From Lineus longissimus (lineage: Eukaryota > Nemertea > Pilidiophora > Heteronemertea > Lineidae): a DNA stretch of 64,000 nt. The DNA lies in the NCBI RefSeq assembly GCF_910592395.1, contig NC_088323.1, forward strand, positions 4,340,001 through 4,404,000, given 5' to 3'. Under the pieces are notes generated by a model, which saw only the letters and a program-made list of their open reading frames with translations, searched no databases and was not told where the DNA came from. This document shows, in pieces, positions 12,727 to 24,924 of this stretch (positions are counted from its first letter, which is position 1; the number at the start of each line of letters is the position of its first letter). The translations under genes were made by a program, and so were the position numbers.

Positions 12727-13926
12727 ATGTTCTTTTTTATCAGACATCACCTTTTCCGTCGAAAGGCTCTGTTCGTGCTGACGATTTTAACTCTATTCAT
12801 GGCTTTGTTAATGTTGATGAAGGTACCGGAAATGCAGTTTCTTTTCTTCACGAAGACAAAAGTGTTAAAAAAGGGAAGCTACGTGTCCGACCGGTCAGTT
12901 ACTGTTCGTACTGAAGATAGGTTACTGAAAAGAACCACGGTTAGTTATCCTTCCCGTGTAGTTGGTAGTAGACGGAATCCAGTAGCGAAATTGCTTCCTA
13001 ATAATCTGAAATTTCTAACAGGAAAAGAAAAACATGATTCAGGGGTAAACGGTTTCAAAATCCCTCATATCATTCACCAGACATGGAAAGATAAGAATGT
13101 TCCGAGGACAATGGCGGAGTATATAATAAGTTGGCACAAACACCAACCGTCTTGGAAGTACATGTTTTGGACAGATGAAGACATTCTTCGTTACGTCAAA
13201 ATCCGCTATCCTCATTTTCTACCAACTTTCACCGGTTACGAGGCGTCAATAATGAGAGCAGACACCTTTAGGTATCTCGTTTTGGACGATATTGGCGGCT
13301 TGTATGCGGATATTGACTATGAATCGCTGCGCCCAATAGACAATTTCACCTCCAATCATAGCTGTATAGTTTCCCAGGAGCCTTTAGAGCACGCGTATCT
13401 TCTTTACGACAAGGATAGATTTTGTTGCAATGCTATCATCGCAGCCGCTCCGGGGCACCAGTTTTTCAAATGGCTGATCGGGGAGCTGCCAAAAATAGCG
13501 AAAAGCATACCAAAGAATGATGTACAGAGAAAAACTGGGCCGGCGATGTTGGACAAAGCTGTCCAGGATTATGCGCGGATATATTTAAATGGCGACGTTT
13601 CAAAAGATCGAGAGCTCTATGTTGCAGCTCAGAAGGAACTTATGCCTCAATTCGATATCAAACAATGGTATGCATTCAATGCAAAATGTCGGCAAAGGTC
13701 GCTTTATCAGGGTGTTAAGAGACGTATATGCGAAGAACTTCAGACTTTACAGTACCAAAATCGACCGCTAGCTGACGCGTTTTCTAACCACCATTGGGTT
13801 CACTTTTGGGGGCCAGATTTTGAAAACGGATACGGTCAACTTGTCAGTATTGATGACATTGCTCCCTATCGCGTTAATGTCACAGATTATGTTATGAAGA
13901 TGCCTCGCAGAAGTGATAAGACATGA
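12727..13926 (+). CDS. Type II membrane glycosyltransferase, DxD/GT32-like (399 aa, single exon)
   Basis: One uninterrupted frame. A short basic N-terminus is followed by a signal anchor at about residues 14-32, a stem, and a catalytic domain from IPHIIHQTW (112-120). Sequence MRAD (176-179) and the GGLYADIDYE block (190-199, DxD at 195-197) are diagnostic of the Gly_transf_sug/OCH1-like group, which uses nucleotide sugars with a divalent metal bound by DxD in the Golgi lumen. Donor and acceptor cannot be told from sequence; animal members are usually labelled alpha-mannosyl- or galactosyltransferase-like. An AATAAA lies at 14026-14031, about 100 bases after the stop. The lack of introns contrasts with its neighbours, so a retrocopy origin or ancestral intron loss is possible. 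Confidence 0.85.
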   Translation: MFFFIRHHLFRRKALFVLTILTLFMALLMLMKVPEMQFLFFTKTKVLKKGSYVSDRSVTVRTEDRLLKRTTVSYPSRVVGSRRNPVAKLLPNNLKFLTGKEKHDSGVNGFKIPHIIHQTWKDKNVPRTMAEYIISWHKHQPSWKYMFWTDEDILRYVKIRYPHFLPTFTGYEASIMRADTFRYLVLDDIGGLYADIDYESLRPIDNFTSNHSCIVSQEPLEHAYLLYDKDRFCCNAIIAAAPGHQFFKWLIGELPKIAKSIPKNDVQRKTGPAMLDKAVQDYARIYLNGDVSKDRELYVAAQKELMPQFDIKQWYAFNAKCRQRSLYQGVKRRICEELQTLQYQNRPLADAFSNHHWVHFWGPDFENGYGQLVSIDDIAPYRVNVTDYVMKMPRRSDKT

Positions 13927-14506
13927 TGTCTATTTTGAAACTTATGTGTCTGTTGCCGAGTGTCGGGAAATTCGTAAGTGCCTGTTTGTCACGAACGCAT
14001 TCGGTGTATAGATGACAATATTCCGAATAAAAGACTTGATGAAGAAAAGAAAAAGGACATGTACATGATTTCTCTGCAGGGTATAGTATATTCTTACATG
14101 TATGTTGCCATTCTGTTGCCTTCACACACAAGCAATATGTCGGCGAGACGCACCCAGACAACTTATTTTCCCCGAAGACTAATATCTTGCTGTGATATCT
14201 GGCGATCGTTTTGTATAGGCCTACATTGAAAACGAACTGGGATTCGTGTTGAAATCATTTCATGTTCGAAGGAAACGAATATACTCGTACCGAATTAACA
14301 CTTGTTTCATATGGGAAATTGAACTGTCAACTGGCCGAAATGGCCAAGTATAGCGCAGTATACCGGGCATGTGCGCTCATGGATTTCTAGAGAAAGCTTT
14401 CTAGATGTAGATTATTGGGCTTGGGCGAAAATAAATGTTCAGCGCTTTGAGACAGTGTTGTACAATTTTACAGTATATAAACGCTATACTTGAACTTCCA
14501 TTTCAT

Positions 14507-17500
14507 TTAATAAACCCGCCGTTTTGTAGATCCCAGGGGAATGCAAGGGCGGTTCCTGGGATCGACATTCCAATGCCCAGAGGTCAAGCAGTCGACCGTT
14601 CCTTGCTTAAAGCGAGGGTTGGGAGCATTTCCCATACTACATTTGAATGCCAGTCCGAATCCTCCATTAATAAAACGTTGGTCGGTCATGAAATACCTTT
14701 GCCAATATTTGGGTAGTTGACATTTCCCACCAAACCTTGCTGGAAGAACAAGAAGAAATCTAATGAAAATCATAATCTTAGTAATACTCGATGTTAACTT
14801 TTTATAAGGTCAGGGAGATAAGACCTAGGCTCGATACTCCTGCGTACGTACCAAAAAGATCTTGGTCGTATATAGGCGATAAAAATCTAAAGATGTAAAC
14901 AAAATGAAGCCTGTTTTTGTAAAATTCTTATCTTTTTTTAGACATAATTGACGTGTCATCATATACATGTTCGGGCGAATAAAAAATCCGAATCATGTGC
15001 GATTGCAGGTGATACTTATTTCGTCTCGAACCACGATCTAGTATACGCACCTCTCATATCCGGTGGAATGGGCCGGCAAAGCATATCAGGCTTGACGTTC
15101 CACTGTCCATCTCGTTCACAAGTCAGCTGACCTCCTACTCGGGTAAGTTCAGGATCAAGTTTCCAATTCCGGGGGCATCGAAGAGTACCTCCTCGTCCCG
15201 CCGGAACGACAACTTTCTTACCAATTATCATACGCCATTCGTACGGGACAAAGCAAACTGGAATGTACAGTATATACCACACAAGGGCACTCAGATTTAG
15301 AGATTGACAGTATTGAATAAGGCAGCGTTGAAAAAGAGATATCGCGATGGAGGACATCAGTCCGTCCGCACCCATCGTGCACACCAGTCCGCATTTTCAT
15401 GCGTATAGCTTCCGATATTGAACGCTTTAGCGTGCTACGTGCTGAAACCCAATGCCATGAATCACAGGTTGTGGTTAGGAAATACCATAATACATCGTTA
15501 ACTCTGCTGACGTCCAACTATTGTTGGGATGTGTTGGAAACTACACATAAGACAGTCCCTTATCCATACATACTCGTATGTGCCCTCCCCTAGATCTTGC
15601 CAATAGTTAACTCACCGTCGTTGCAGAGTTGTTTTAGATTTGGACTTAATGTGCCATTCTTCCTACAGGTAATAATTCCCCCTGCTTTTATCAAAGCAGG
15701 AGCCTTATTTGGGCAAGCCCTGAGATCAAGCTGCTTGCCCGCGGGCAGCCTCGTCCCGTGCAGCGGCCGAATTATCACGAGCCAACGGAAAGGCATTTCA
15801 CACGAACCTTAAAATTAATAAGGACACCACAATGAATATTAACAATGATCTTATATGATTCGACGAATCATATGTTAATAATTTCGATATTCTTCTGGAA
15901 TTCTTATAGATACTTTCCAACCGTATATCCACTGAAAAATACTGATAGAAAAACACACTGAAAATACTGTGTACACTCTAGTTTGATTAGAGTGATGTTA
16001 ATAAATTGTCGGATTTTAATTTCTTACATGTAATTCATCAGTAATCAGTAATTTGATTTCAAATCTACAAAGTATCTTTGATGGTAACTGAGGAACGATA
16101 TTGTTTGAGTTACATGTATTTTACGACTTGAATTAGTATCGCTCAAATGACGTCATCGCACCACAAGCTCATGATGTTCTCCACTCGTCATGACCCGCGG
16201 CTGCTGTTGGTAGTCAACATACCATTTGTAAGTGCAACCGCGGGTACAGCCCCAGCCGGCTCAGGATTGTTACGTGGTTTCGCACACATCTCGCTCGGGG
16301 TAAGGGACCACTTCCCCCCTGGCAAACAACGTATCCATCCCTTGTTCCTGATCATTGCCCGTGACGGGACGTGGTGGGATCCGCAACTCTCCATGCGAAC
16401 TTTCCCTCCTGTCATAATTTTAGGCATTTTGTTGAGGTTTTCTGATCCGAACAAATGTCGCCACTCTTCTGTGACTTTGCAGTAGGACACTGAAGGAGAA
16501 GTACGTTACGAGTCAAATGTAACATCCCTTAATCGCGCACAGTTTCTTCGGAAGGAAACCGTACGCCAGTTCAAAGATTGCTTGCAAAAGGCAATATATA
16601 ATTCAGGACATGGTGTCGGCGCTGTATATGGACCCCCATTTCAAACCATTTGGTTGTACTATATGGCTTTCTTCTGAAAATGATATAAAAACTGTAGTTG
16701 CCACGTTGCATTTCCTGGTAAATTCATCAGTCAATAGGCCTTTTTACGCGATCCAATTCAAATTTTCTCAAGAAGTAGTAGGAAGGGACCCCACATAAAA
16801 TGAGAGTATGTTTACCTTTGCATGGCTTCTTGACATCCCATACCCCGTCTCTGCAAGTGATAACCCCGTTAGTAGCAATAAGACGAGGAGTCATTGGATA
16901 TGCTGGCGAACATTTGCCAAAGATGACCTTTTCCCCATTAAGGTAGCTGTCTCTGAATGTTCTCTTCTTAAAAGCGTCTTTCAGAATTTGTGGAATTTCG
17001 CATCTTTTGCCTAGAACAAAAGGAAAGTTGTTTTTGCAGCCCACAAATGACAGATTTCAATCACTGCTACTCGCGATAAACATCCCTGCGACTAGCCTAA
17101 AAATCAGGAAAATCAGTTTTTGCCGTCTATTTTCATGTCTAAGTAAGTTAACTCGAGTGAAAACGTGACAAGTGATCGACAATGGCTGACGTTACATAGG
17201 CCTCATTCGTTCACTTCCCACATGTCACGTTCCAGCTTTACTTAACGTTCCTCGGTGAATGCACGGCCTTGTGGCATGCATTCAGTGAGGAACGAACGCA
17301 TTAAGGGGAACGTGACATGTGCGAAGTGAACGAATGAGGCCTATGTAACGTCAGCCTTATATACAATATGTAAGAAATGATAGCACGTACCAGTTACTTT
17401 GCAGAGTCGTTCAGCTTTTAAATCCCACTTTCCTTTAGGAAGGCACGAAACGATTCCACTCTTTGCCTGTACCTCGGCCGCCATTTTGTTGTTCGGGCAC

Positions 17501-18996
17501 AGGACTGCCACCTTTTGGCCAGGCCAGTATTCGTCTTGGAACGAGTTGCTTGCACTTACCTTCCAGCTGTTGGGAACTTTACAGGTGTCTCCTAAATTTC
17601 ACAGGAATTTCACAAGGTAAAGTTATTCTGACAAACTGAGATGAGTTTTGTACAGATATAAATGGAGAAATATGTCCGTAGTATTCGATAATATAGATGA
17701 TTATAAAGCGACCGGTACTTCATTTATATCAATTCCCTTTGACTAATCGATCTGACGGGCAAAACACGGCCTGTCACTATTTGATACTTCATAATTCATG
17801 TTGCTACTTTTCGGAGTACATGTAAATAGTACCTTAAATGAATACATTTAACCTGAAACTCTAGGAATGAGTGCATCATGGGCAAACAATTGTTTGGCCA
17901 TTACATGAAGAGGGAACATACGTTTACAAACGTCGTCTAGGTCATGTTCCATGACATCCCATCCATCCGTCAAGCACGTGACCTTCCCATCCGCGAAGTC
18001 TTCCACCAGACGATAGTTCTTTGGACACGTGATCATCACGTACGATCCTGCCGGGTGCCTATCATCGAACATCGGGAACTTCGTCTTCCACAGGCTGGGC
18101 GTCGTACATGTCGGTACTGGGGAGAAATGATACAACGGACTGTACGCTTGACGATGAATAACCAAGGTCTTTTTCCAGGACCGCTTCCCGAGTCTTCTTC
18201 AAGTCGTGCTTTAGACCATCAGAGATACTAGTTACTAGGTGTTAATGTAGTAGGTGTTAAGCAATTTCGTAAAAAGAACTCTCGATCATCTTGAAGATGG
18301 GTTATTATAAGTATGGCTATCGGGAACCTGAAGTATTATTGATGCTTATGGGCAGAGTATACTGAATGGAAGGCTTCGCTTCGTATCTGGAAATTATTCA
18401 CGCTTGCGAACAGAATTCTGTGCTCACCTTTCCAAACACAGGGCTTTGCCCCATCCCATCCTGCCGTTGTGCACAGAATCTTTTGCTTGGTAAGGGATGT
18501 TGACTGAACCACATTCTTCGGACGGCAGGCAAAGACGGCATGTAAATTTGGAAAGAAAGCTGCTAAAGTAGCATTCTGGACCTTTGGCATCGAATTGTAT
18601 GAACATTTTGCCGCTGCAAAAGAGATGACGTCAATTCTATCTTAACCCAAAGGGGGAACTACGTGGGAATACGCAGTAAATGCGCACCAACAGAAAGGGT
18701 TCATGACCATGGAACCTATTTGTTCTATGAAGTGCCCGTATGCCTTGTACGTGTACCTCTTTTTAAATTGTGACTCAGCGAAACTATACGCAAACGATAC
18801 AGAAACTGCCAATGTAGCAAAGTACATGTAGATGAACGATCAAGATGTTATCGACTGTTTTGTCGGATATTTTACGGAAAAAGGTCGCCGGGAAGACAGT
18901 GGCTCAACCCGATATAGACGGAATGCACTTACCATGAGATGCGTACGGTGTGAAAACACAGATGAGCAACAAGGCAAAAAGTGAGCCCATGGCCAT
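14507..18996 (-). CDS. TSL1: secreted protein with eight CCP/sushi-like domains (9 exons, 579 aa)
   Basis: Exons in transcript order are 18996-18933, 18613-18428, 18116-17922, 17591-17391, 17010-16816, 16489-16223, 15807-15616, 15257-15051 and 14739-14507. All junctions are phase 1. Exon 1 encodes only the signal peptide. Each later exon holds one domain of the pattern C-x2-P-x2-W ... G ... C-P ... G-x(2,3)-C-x3-G-x-W ... C; the first cysteines sit in AKC, TC, DTC, RC, YC, SC, VC and KC contexts. The fourth and third cysteines flank a Trp in most domains, as in CCP modules. Exon 6 could read on to a stop at 16188, but the donor at AATG|GTATGT keeps phase and the downstream domains. The stop (TAA) follows RRVY. 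An extracellular binding or matrix role is inferred; no partner is visible. Confidence 0.82.
17184..17356. mobile_element. Foldback MITE with about 50-bp arms
   Basis: The element begins GGCTGACGTTACATAGGCC and ends with the reverse complement, so the arms pair almost perfectly around a loop of about 70 bp. It has no coding capacity. It lies in the intron of TSL1 between the exons at 17010-16816 and 17591-17391. Target-site duplication is not clear. Confidence 0.8.
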
Positions 18997-19621
18997 GTTT
19001 CCCTTCCTTTCTTTCCCTTCTTCAGCCACCCCCTTCGAGAACTGGCCACACACAAACCAAACTCGTAACTAATCCAAGTTTCTCTCTGAGGCATTCACGA
19101 CTCAAAATCGACTTAGCCCCCGATATTTGAAACCTTAATTGCCTCGCTATTGAAACTGTTTGATGAAGATGACACTGTACATTGATGGTGCCATTTTTAG
19201 AATATCTAAATATCCAGACTTTGTATCCGGTTACACATGCGCATTGATGAGTACCGTTGGCGAGTCTGGTATGCACAGTGTGGTAGTTGAATTGTCCGGT
19301 TTTGACGAGGAACAATAATTAGAAAAAACGTACATGTATAGTATATACACTCAGAAGAGTTTTTATTTCAACCTCAACATCGCGGCTAAATATTTTCGAT
19401 TTTATTTCGTTGGAAGAGAATTATGTGCGTTATGACAAGGATAATCACTTTACTGCATGTACATGTTCAGTGTGCAGAGAATAGAATCTTGACATGGTTC
19501 TTCTGCGACATTTGTTGACGTTTGAATTTAACAGATTGCAAACAAAATGTCGTACAAAAACTAAAAATGACTGGGTATTTCAGGAATAGAAAAAACTGAA
19601 TAAAGCGTTAGACAGAATGAC

Positions 19622-19668
19622 GTACATGTACATGTACATGTGTACATGTGTACATGTGTACATGTATG
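19622..19668. repeat. TACATG simple repeat
   Basis: Eight or so tandem TACATG/TGTACATG units lie in the gap between TSL1 and TSL2. TACATGTA is also the most common short palindrome in the non-coding parts of the window. Confidence 0.85.
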
Positions 19669-19801
19669 TGAATACCATGATAGAAATTTTGACTATTTGT
19701 TATGTTTCCGGTTCCTTCAGAAATGAATAATAACTTATATTTAAGCTTGTAGAGGTTGAGCGATAGTTGACCAAGATTTCCCATCGGGTTGGGTTGTTGA
19801 T

Positions 19802-21902
19802 CTAGTAGAAGTTGAAGTTCATGGGGTCTGAAATCAAGGAAAAGATTACTTTAATTTCAAGCAGCACTGTCTGAAACGTACATGAAAGTTGATTGTGTCC
19901 AGCAGTCAAGAGCATATTGACCACTAAACGCTTGCAAAACTGTTGAAATCCCGGCACGGAAATACTTACTCGCATTTGCGGATGGCTTGACGCAGAGAGC
20001 CGAGTGGTCTGGCACATTCCAGTTTCCCTTGTCGCACTTGAGAGCGCCGTTGTCCTTTTTCAGATCAGCGTTGTGCTCAAGGCCCGTTGGACATTTGATT
20101 CTCAAAGACAAGCCAGCGTGCAGCTTCGTCCTTTTCCCCATACCCCAGACCTTGGGTATCTTGCACCACACACCTTAAGATGACAATTAAGAATAAAGAA
20201 GATTAACCCTTTAACAAGTCATAGCGAACGAACCTCAAGACACCCAATATACAGATCGAGACATCATGCAAAATGACTTTTTTCCTGTACCCCTGGCAAC
20301 AGTTCCCGGTAAATAACAGCTCCGATTCACTTCTGGAGTCTAAGGAGTCACTGAGTGTAAACTGAGACGCAGAATACAGATTCTACCCATGCATTAATCT
20401 AGGGGTAGTGTACAGGCACATGGGAATAAGGGCTCAAAAGCCCCCACCCCCACTGACAACACCCGTAAAATACTTGACTTGTTTGTCGGGGTGTGTGTGT
20501 GGGGGGGGGGGGTATCAATCGATTGGGGAGGAGCTTTTGAGCTCTTAATTCCACGTGCCTGGGGGTAGTGTTGTATTCATGACATGACCCCTGCTGATAA
20601 GGTCCAAGGATGCTCATTGCCAATGCCTTACCGTGAGAATGTGCTGGTACGACCAGCACGTGATGTGGATCTACATTCCAGCCTTTCGCGGTACACTTGA
20701 CTATTCCATTGGCTTTGATAACCTCAGGGGATAGCTTCCAGGTTTGAGGTAATTTGATGGAGGACAGGTTAAAGCCGTGCCCGAGCTTAAATTCCTTATG
20801 CTTCCTGAGGGCCTTAATCTGCGTCATCCATGTTTTCGAAACTTTGCAAGTGTTACTGGGGTCTTCCGGTGGCGGGCCAAAGTTGCCGTACCCTATAATT
20901 GAACAAATATACGCTGAACCCCTCATAAATTTATTAGTAAAAACGTCTAATTTGGTAGTTTCGATAGCACCAATATGAAATTAATTGTAGATAAAAAAGT
21001 AGTAAAAAATAACCATCATTTCAAAATGGTTAAGAATTACATGAACAATTTCGATAGTTAAAACAACTAACTTCACAGTCGGCGCAAAAAGTACTATTAG
21101 ATAGTTATTTTTGCTAATTAATTTTAAGAGCCTACTAGAATACTGGAAGAAACTAGACACACAGTGGAACCCCGGTCGGCGACCACCCCGGTAACGCGAC
21201 CACCCCGCTACGACGACCAAGAATCGCCGGTCCCGAATGGTTTCCTCTCTAATTACCATTACTAGGCCCCCAATAAACACGACCACCCCGGTACCCAGAC
21301 CACGACCACTGGATTGGGCGGTCCCAATGACCAAATTCACGCCTCTTAAACCCGGCCAAAGGGCCTAATTGCCATGAAAAGACGAATGCTGCCATGATTT
21401 CTGTTAAGAAATTGATTGCGGCAAATTTGTCATGCTACAGATGAAAACAATTTCAAGTCCAAATATTTTTTTCACTTGTTTTTTTTCTGCTCAAAATAAA
21501 GAAACATCAAAAAATGTTTGGCTTTGAACATTTTTCAGAATTTTGTTTCATCCTTCAGAGTTGAATTTTTTCATAAGTTCAAAATTCTGAAAAATGTTCA
21601 AAGCCAAATATTTTTTTCACTTGTTTTTTTTCTGCTCAAAATGAAGAAATATCATCAGGCCCAAAAAATGTTTGGCTTTGAAAATTTTTAAGAATTTTGA
21701 ATTTTGAATTTTGAAATTTTCAACTTCAATTTTCAACTTACAAAACTGTCATGACCAGTAAAATAAATCATATAAAATCCTCTCAGCAAATGAAAAACAA
21801 TGAAGAGTTAAATGAGAAGGGTCGGTTAAACGTGTAATTCCGAATCTTACCCTCTGCAACAGGTCCAAGCACTACAAGCGCCAGAGCGAGAAACTTCAAC
21901 AT
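19802..21902 (-). CDS. TSL2: small secreted two-domain TSL protein (4 exons, 180 aa)
   Basis: Exons are 21902-21851, 20892-20632, 20173-19970 and 19827-19802, all joined in phase 1. Exon 1 (52 nt) encodes the signal peptide (MLKFLALALVVLGPVAEG). Exon 2 begins GYGNFGPPP and holds a domain with only the first (NTCKV) and third (VKCTAKGW) cysteines; the usual second and fourth are gone. Exon 3 holds a full four-cysteine domain (WCKIP, KCP, LKCDKGNW, LCVK). The 26-nt last exon encodes NPMNFNFY and the stop. It is the mirror-image partner of TSL3, with the same exon plan and similar sequence throughout. It is probably secreted; function unknown. A TATA-like word (CCTATAATTT) lies about 70 bases upstream of the start codon. 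Confidence 0.85.
21460..21720. repeat. AT-rich direct and inverted repeats in TSL2 intron 1
   Basis: TTTGGCTTTGAACATTTTTC and its reverse complement occur within 100 bases, and a T-rich unit ending CTGCTCAAAAT occurs twice in direct orientation. A GC-rich piece just beside it (21170-21340) repeats GACCACCCCG several times. Both are likely decayed elements; no ORF is convincing. Confidence 0.55.
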
Positions 21903-23415
21903 AGTTTTGTTACTTCTTGATTCCGTCGGCCAAAATGTTCGTCTGATGAGTTGTTGTCTGCGGACCGAAATTATAGGACCGCATGTATTACCCTGGAGGG
22001 CTAGGACTGGAGGATTACCTTGATAAATGCTATGTTTTATGCATGCCTTTTACCATTATATCTTTTTGGTGTCGACCCATGTCTTAAAAGTGTCCGGTGT
22101 TGTTTTGTGTAATAAGATGGTAGACCTTTCTTTCTTTATTCAGGCAGAGACAGTAGCCACAATTGCTATCATTTTGATATACAGTGGAACCTTCCTTAAA
22201 GGACACCTCTCTAATAGGGACACCCTCTATAATAAGGACACTAGTTTTGATCCTAGATTGTTTGTTTCCATTTAATTTAACCTCTCTTATCAGAACACCT
22301 CTCTATTAAGGACAGTACTTGTCAGTCCTAAGGGTGTCCTTAAATAGAGAGATTCTACTGTATATTCCATACTTTGAGCTTTCTCACAAATTAGTCACTG
22401 TGACCTGTGAATTGAACTGTATTAAAATGGCGACCATTATGGTGATGACGAACACTGTAAGTAGGCCCCCTTTGGATCTGAACATTATGTACCGTAAACA
22501 TCCAAAACGAATAATAGAATAACATGTTTTATATGCATGTTGAATGTCTTTGATTTATTCATTTGTTCCTAAAATTTCAGACATCGATTGGCCGATAACA
22601 GAAATGAACCATGGACAGCTCGCGGCACTAACATCATGTTTATTAATAATATAATGGTCCGATACATTGTTTATACCGCAGGCAATTATATGTAATTCAA
22701 TATGCCACTCATAAAAATTGGAAGAATGTAAGTCGAGTAATGAAAATTAACTCATCCTGAGTAAATCAGGGGTACCTCTCCAAACGTCTTCTTGAAAAAA
22801 TATGTACGCCCCAGCTTTTTGGGACTAAGCCCAGCCCTGCTCATGAAAATGACTCGCCGGAGGCCAAGTTGCGATGTTGTTGTTTTAAGTTTCCTCCATG
22901 GGTAAACGTGGACTTATGCAAGGTGTAAGCGGAATTTTCATGCTGTAATTCCCGAACGCTTCCGTTGGCCTTCCGGAAATTCCCGAACGAGACGACGGCA
23001 AAGATGACGTCAAAAAATGGCAGCGATCTCTTTCATGTCAGCCTCAAACGGACCATCTTTTCGTGATAAGTTCGTGACGTTATATGCACCGCGTGCTTCC
23101 GTAATGCGTGGCTCTCAGACATCGGCTTTTTCATGCGTCTGCATGATAATCTCTTCACAAAGCACAAACAAATTCCTCAGTGATACATATCTGTTGCATC
23201 CAAAGTCAGAAGGCTATTTTCACATTCCATTGGTTTTTTTTGCTTTCGTTCAATTCGACGTGTTGACAATGGGTACACATTTGGCTTTTATCTTAAAAGC
23301 ATCGTTAAAACTCCTGTGTCATAAGCCAAAGCAGTAAAAAAATCAAACTTATACTGATATAAGTTCGTCCATTAGAAATTATGACCACTTTGAAGATCAA
23401 CGGTGTGACGTAAGC
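21903..23415. promoter_or_regulatory. Divergent promoter region between TSL2 and TSL3
   Basis: The two start codons point away from each other across 1.5 kb. The gap contains a TA-flanked MITE (22182-22360) and no supported exon. If the pair is co-expressed, the shared elements should lie here. Confidence 0.4.
22182..22360. mobile_element. MITE with TA target site, CAGTGGAACC family, copy A
   Basis: The element starts CAGTGGAACC and ends with the complementary CTACTG end, and both sides are flanked by TA, as in Tc1/mariner/pogo-type insertions. A close copy is at 57294-57471. The interior is made of GGACACCTCTCTA-like repeats and has no coding capacity. Confidence 0.75.
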
Positions 23416-24924
23416 ATGCTGCAAATTCTGGCTTTGGTGTTCGTGGTCGTCGGGCCGATCGTAGATGGTAAGAATAACAAATCACATGCAACTGGTCATC
23501 CATTGTCGAATTCACATATACACTTATTTGTCACTTACGAATCTGTCTACACCTTTTATTAGGACATCTTGCAAGATTCATTAGGCATTATTCATGATTA
23601 TTATCTTTCCTCCTCCTACTACGTGATCAGGGTTTGGTAATTTCGGTCCGCCACCGAGCAATCCAGCGAACACCTGCAAGGTTCCCAAAATGTGGAAGGC
23701 GCAAATTCGTGGACTGAGAAAACACGAGGAATTCAAAGTTGGCCATGGCTTTAGACTGAAACCGAGTAAGCTGCCACAGAAATACAAGCTATCACCTGAC
23801 GTGTACAAGGTCAAAGGTCAAGTTAAGTGCACAGCAAATGGATGGAACGTAGATCCGCACCACTTCCTGATTGTGCCCGCACATTCACACGGTAAGCACA
23901 GCATCGTCCCCTCCGTCAATTTCTGACGCAGGGTTACATGTAGATTCTAGCTACGTTTAACCACATATCACGAGATCTCTGTGTTGTAGGGGTTCCGGGT
24001 ACCACGTCCATCAATCTGGTCTCCAAGTAGATTGTCTAAGGTTTAGATTGCTTACTCATGCAGTAATCTTGCCCTAGGAACGAGGCCACGTAGTTATTTT
24101 GGTAAAACTCAACCTAGTAACTAGCGGGTGGAGGTATCCATGGCGGACTAAACTCTGATGATTGACCAATGTATAGCTTGCTGCTTGGTTCGTTTCTAGG
24201 GAGGAGGTTGATGGCGTCTAATCTCTAAATGTATGTTTGATTATAGGTATGTGGTGCTATGTTGCAAAGGTATGGAAGTTCAAAAACATAAAAAAACTTC
24301 ATGCTGGTCTGTCCCTCAAGGTTAGATGTCCCGCCAGCATGGAGTACAATGATGACATAAAGAAGGCCAACGGCAAGCTCAAGTGCGAAAAAGGCAACTG
24401 GAATGTGTGTGATAAATCGCCGCTCTGCGTCAAAGCGGGGACAGCAAGTAAGTCATAAGCCCTATCCCCCCATTTGCAATTTACATGTGTATGAGCGACG
24501 ACGCACTCTGTTGTTCGATGCGCACTTTCATCTTGCACCAAAATCTCTCAGCAGGTTTTACGTGTTGATACTTTTTGAAAGAGGGAAGCTAATGCCGACC
24601 TTTACTGGCCGTTACTGAAGGGAACCAACATGTTTCAACTTGGCCTTTCGATCAGTCCGTGGCAGGTCGATGTAACGACATCTACGGCAATTTCGATGCA
24701 AGACATGACAGTGGTTGATTGCGCGATCAATACATCTGGAGCTATTCAAAGGATGAACTTGAATTTGAGTTCTCCGCTACTTTCGAGTGTGCTCAAAACT
24801 GCTAAGATTTATGAAAGAGCTCTTCCCATCTAAGCTTTCAAAACTCCTCATTTTTGTAAACGTTACGTGACTGGTTTCCTTTATTTCAGACAAGGCGAAC
24901 AACCAGAACTTCAACTTCTATTAG
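23416..24924 (+). CDS. TSL3: small secreted two-domain TSL protein (4 exons, 182 aa)
   Basis: Exons are 23416-23467, 23631-23891, 24247-24447 and 24890-24924, phase 1 throughout. Exon 1 (52 nt) is the signal peptide (MLQILALVFVVVGPIVDG). Domain 1 (exon 2) keeps cysteine 1 (NTCKVP) and 3 (VKCTANGW) but lacks 2 and 4, as in TSL2. Domain 2 (exon 3) has WCYV, RCP, LKCEKGNW and LCVK plus one extra Cys (NVC). The 35-nt terminal exon encodes NKANNQNFNFY and the stop, so the FNFY end is shared with TSL2. AATAAA at 24950-24955 lies just downstream. The gene is the only plus-strand member of the cluster and forms an inverted pair with TSL2. Confidence 0.87.

Noticed and set aside
16188-16222. Read-through of TSL1 exon 6 to a stop at 16188
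   Set aside because: A good donor (AATG|GTATGT) in the right phase lies before it and leads to three more intact domains.
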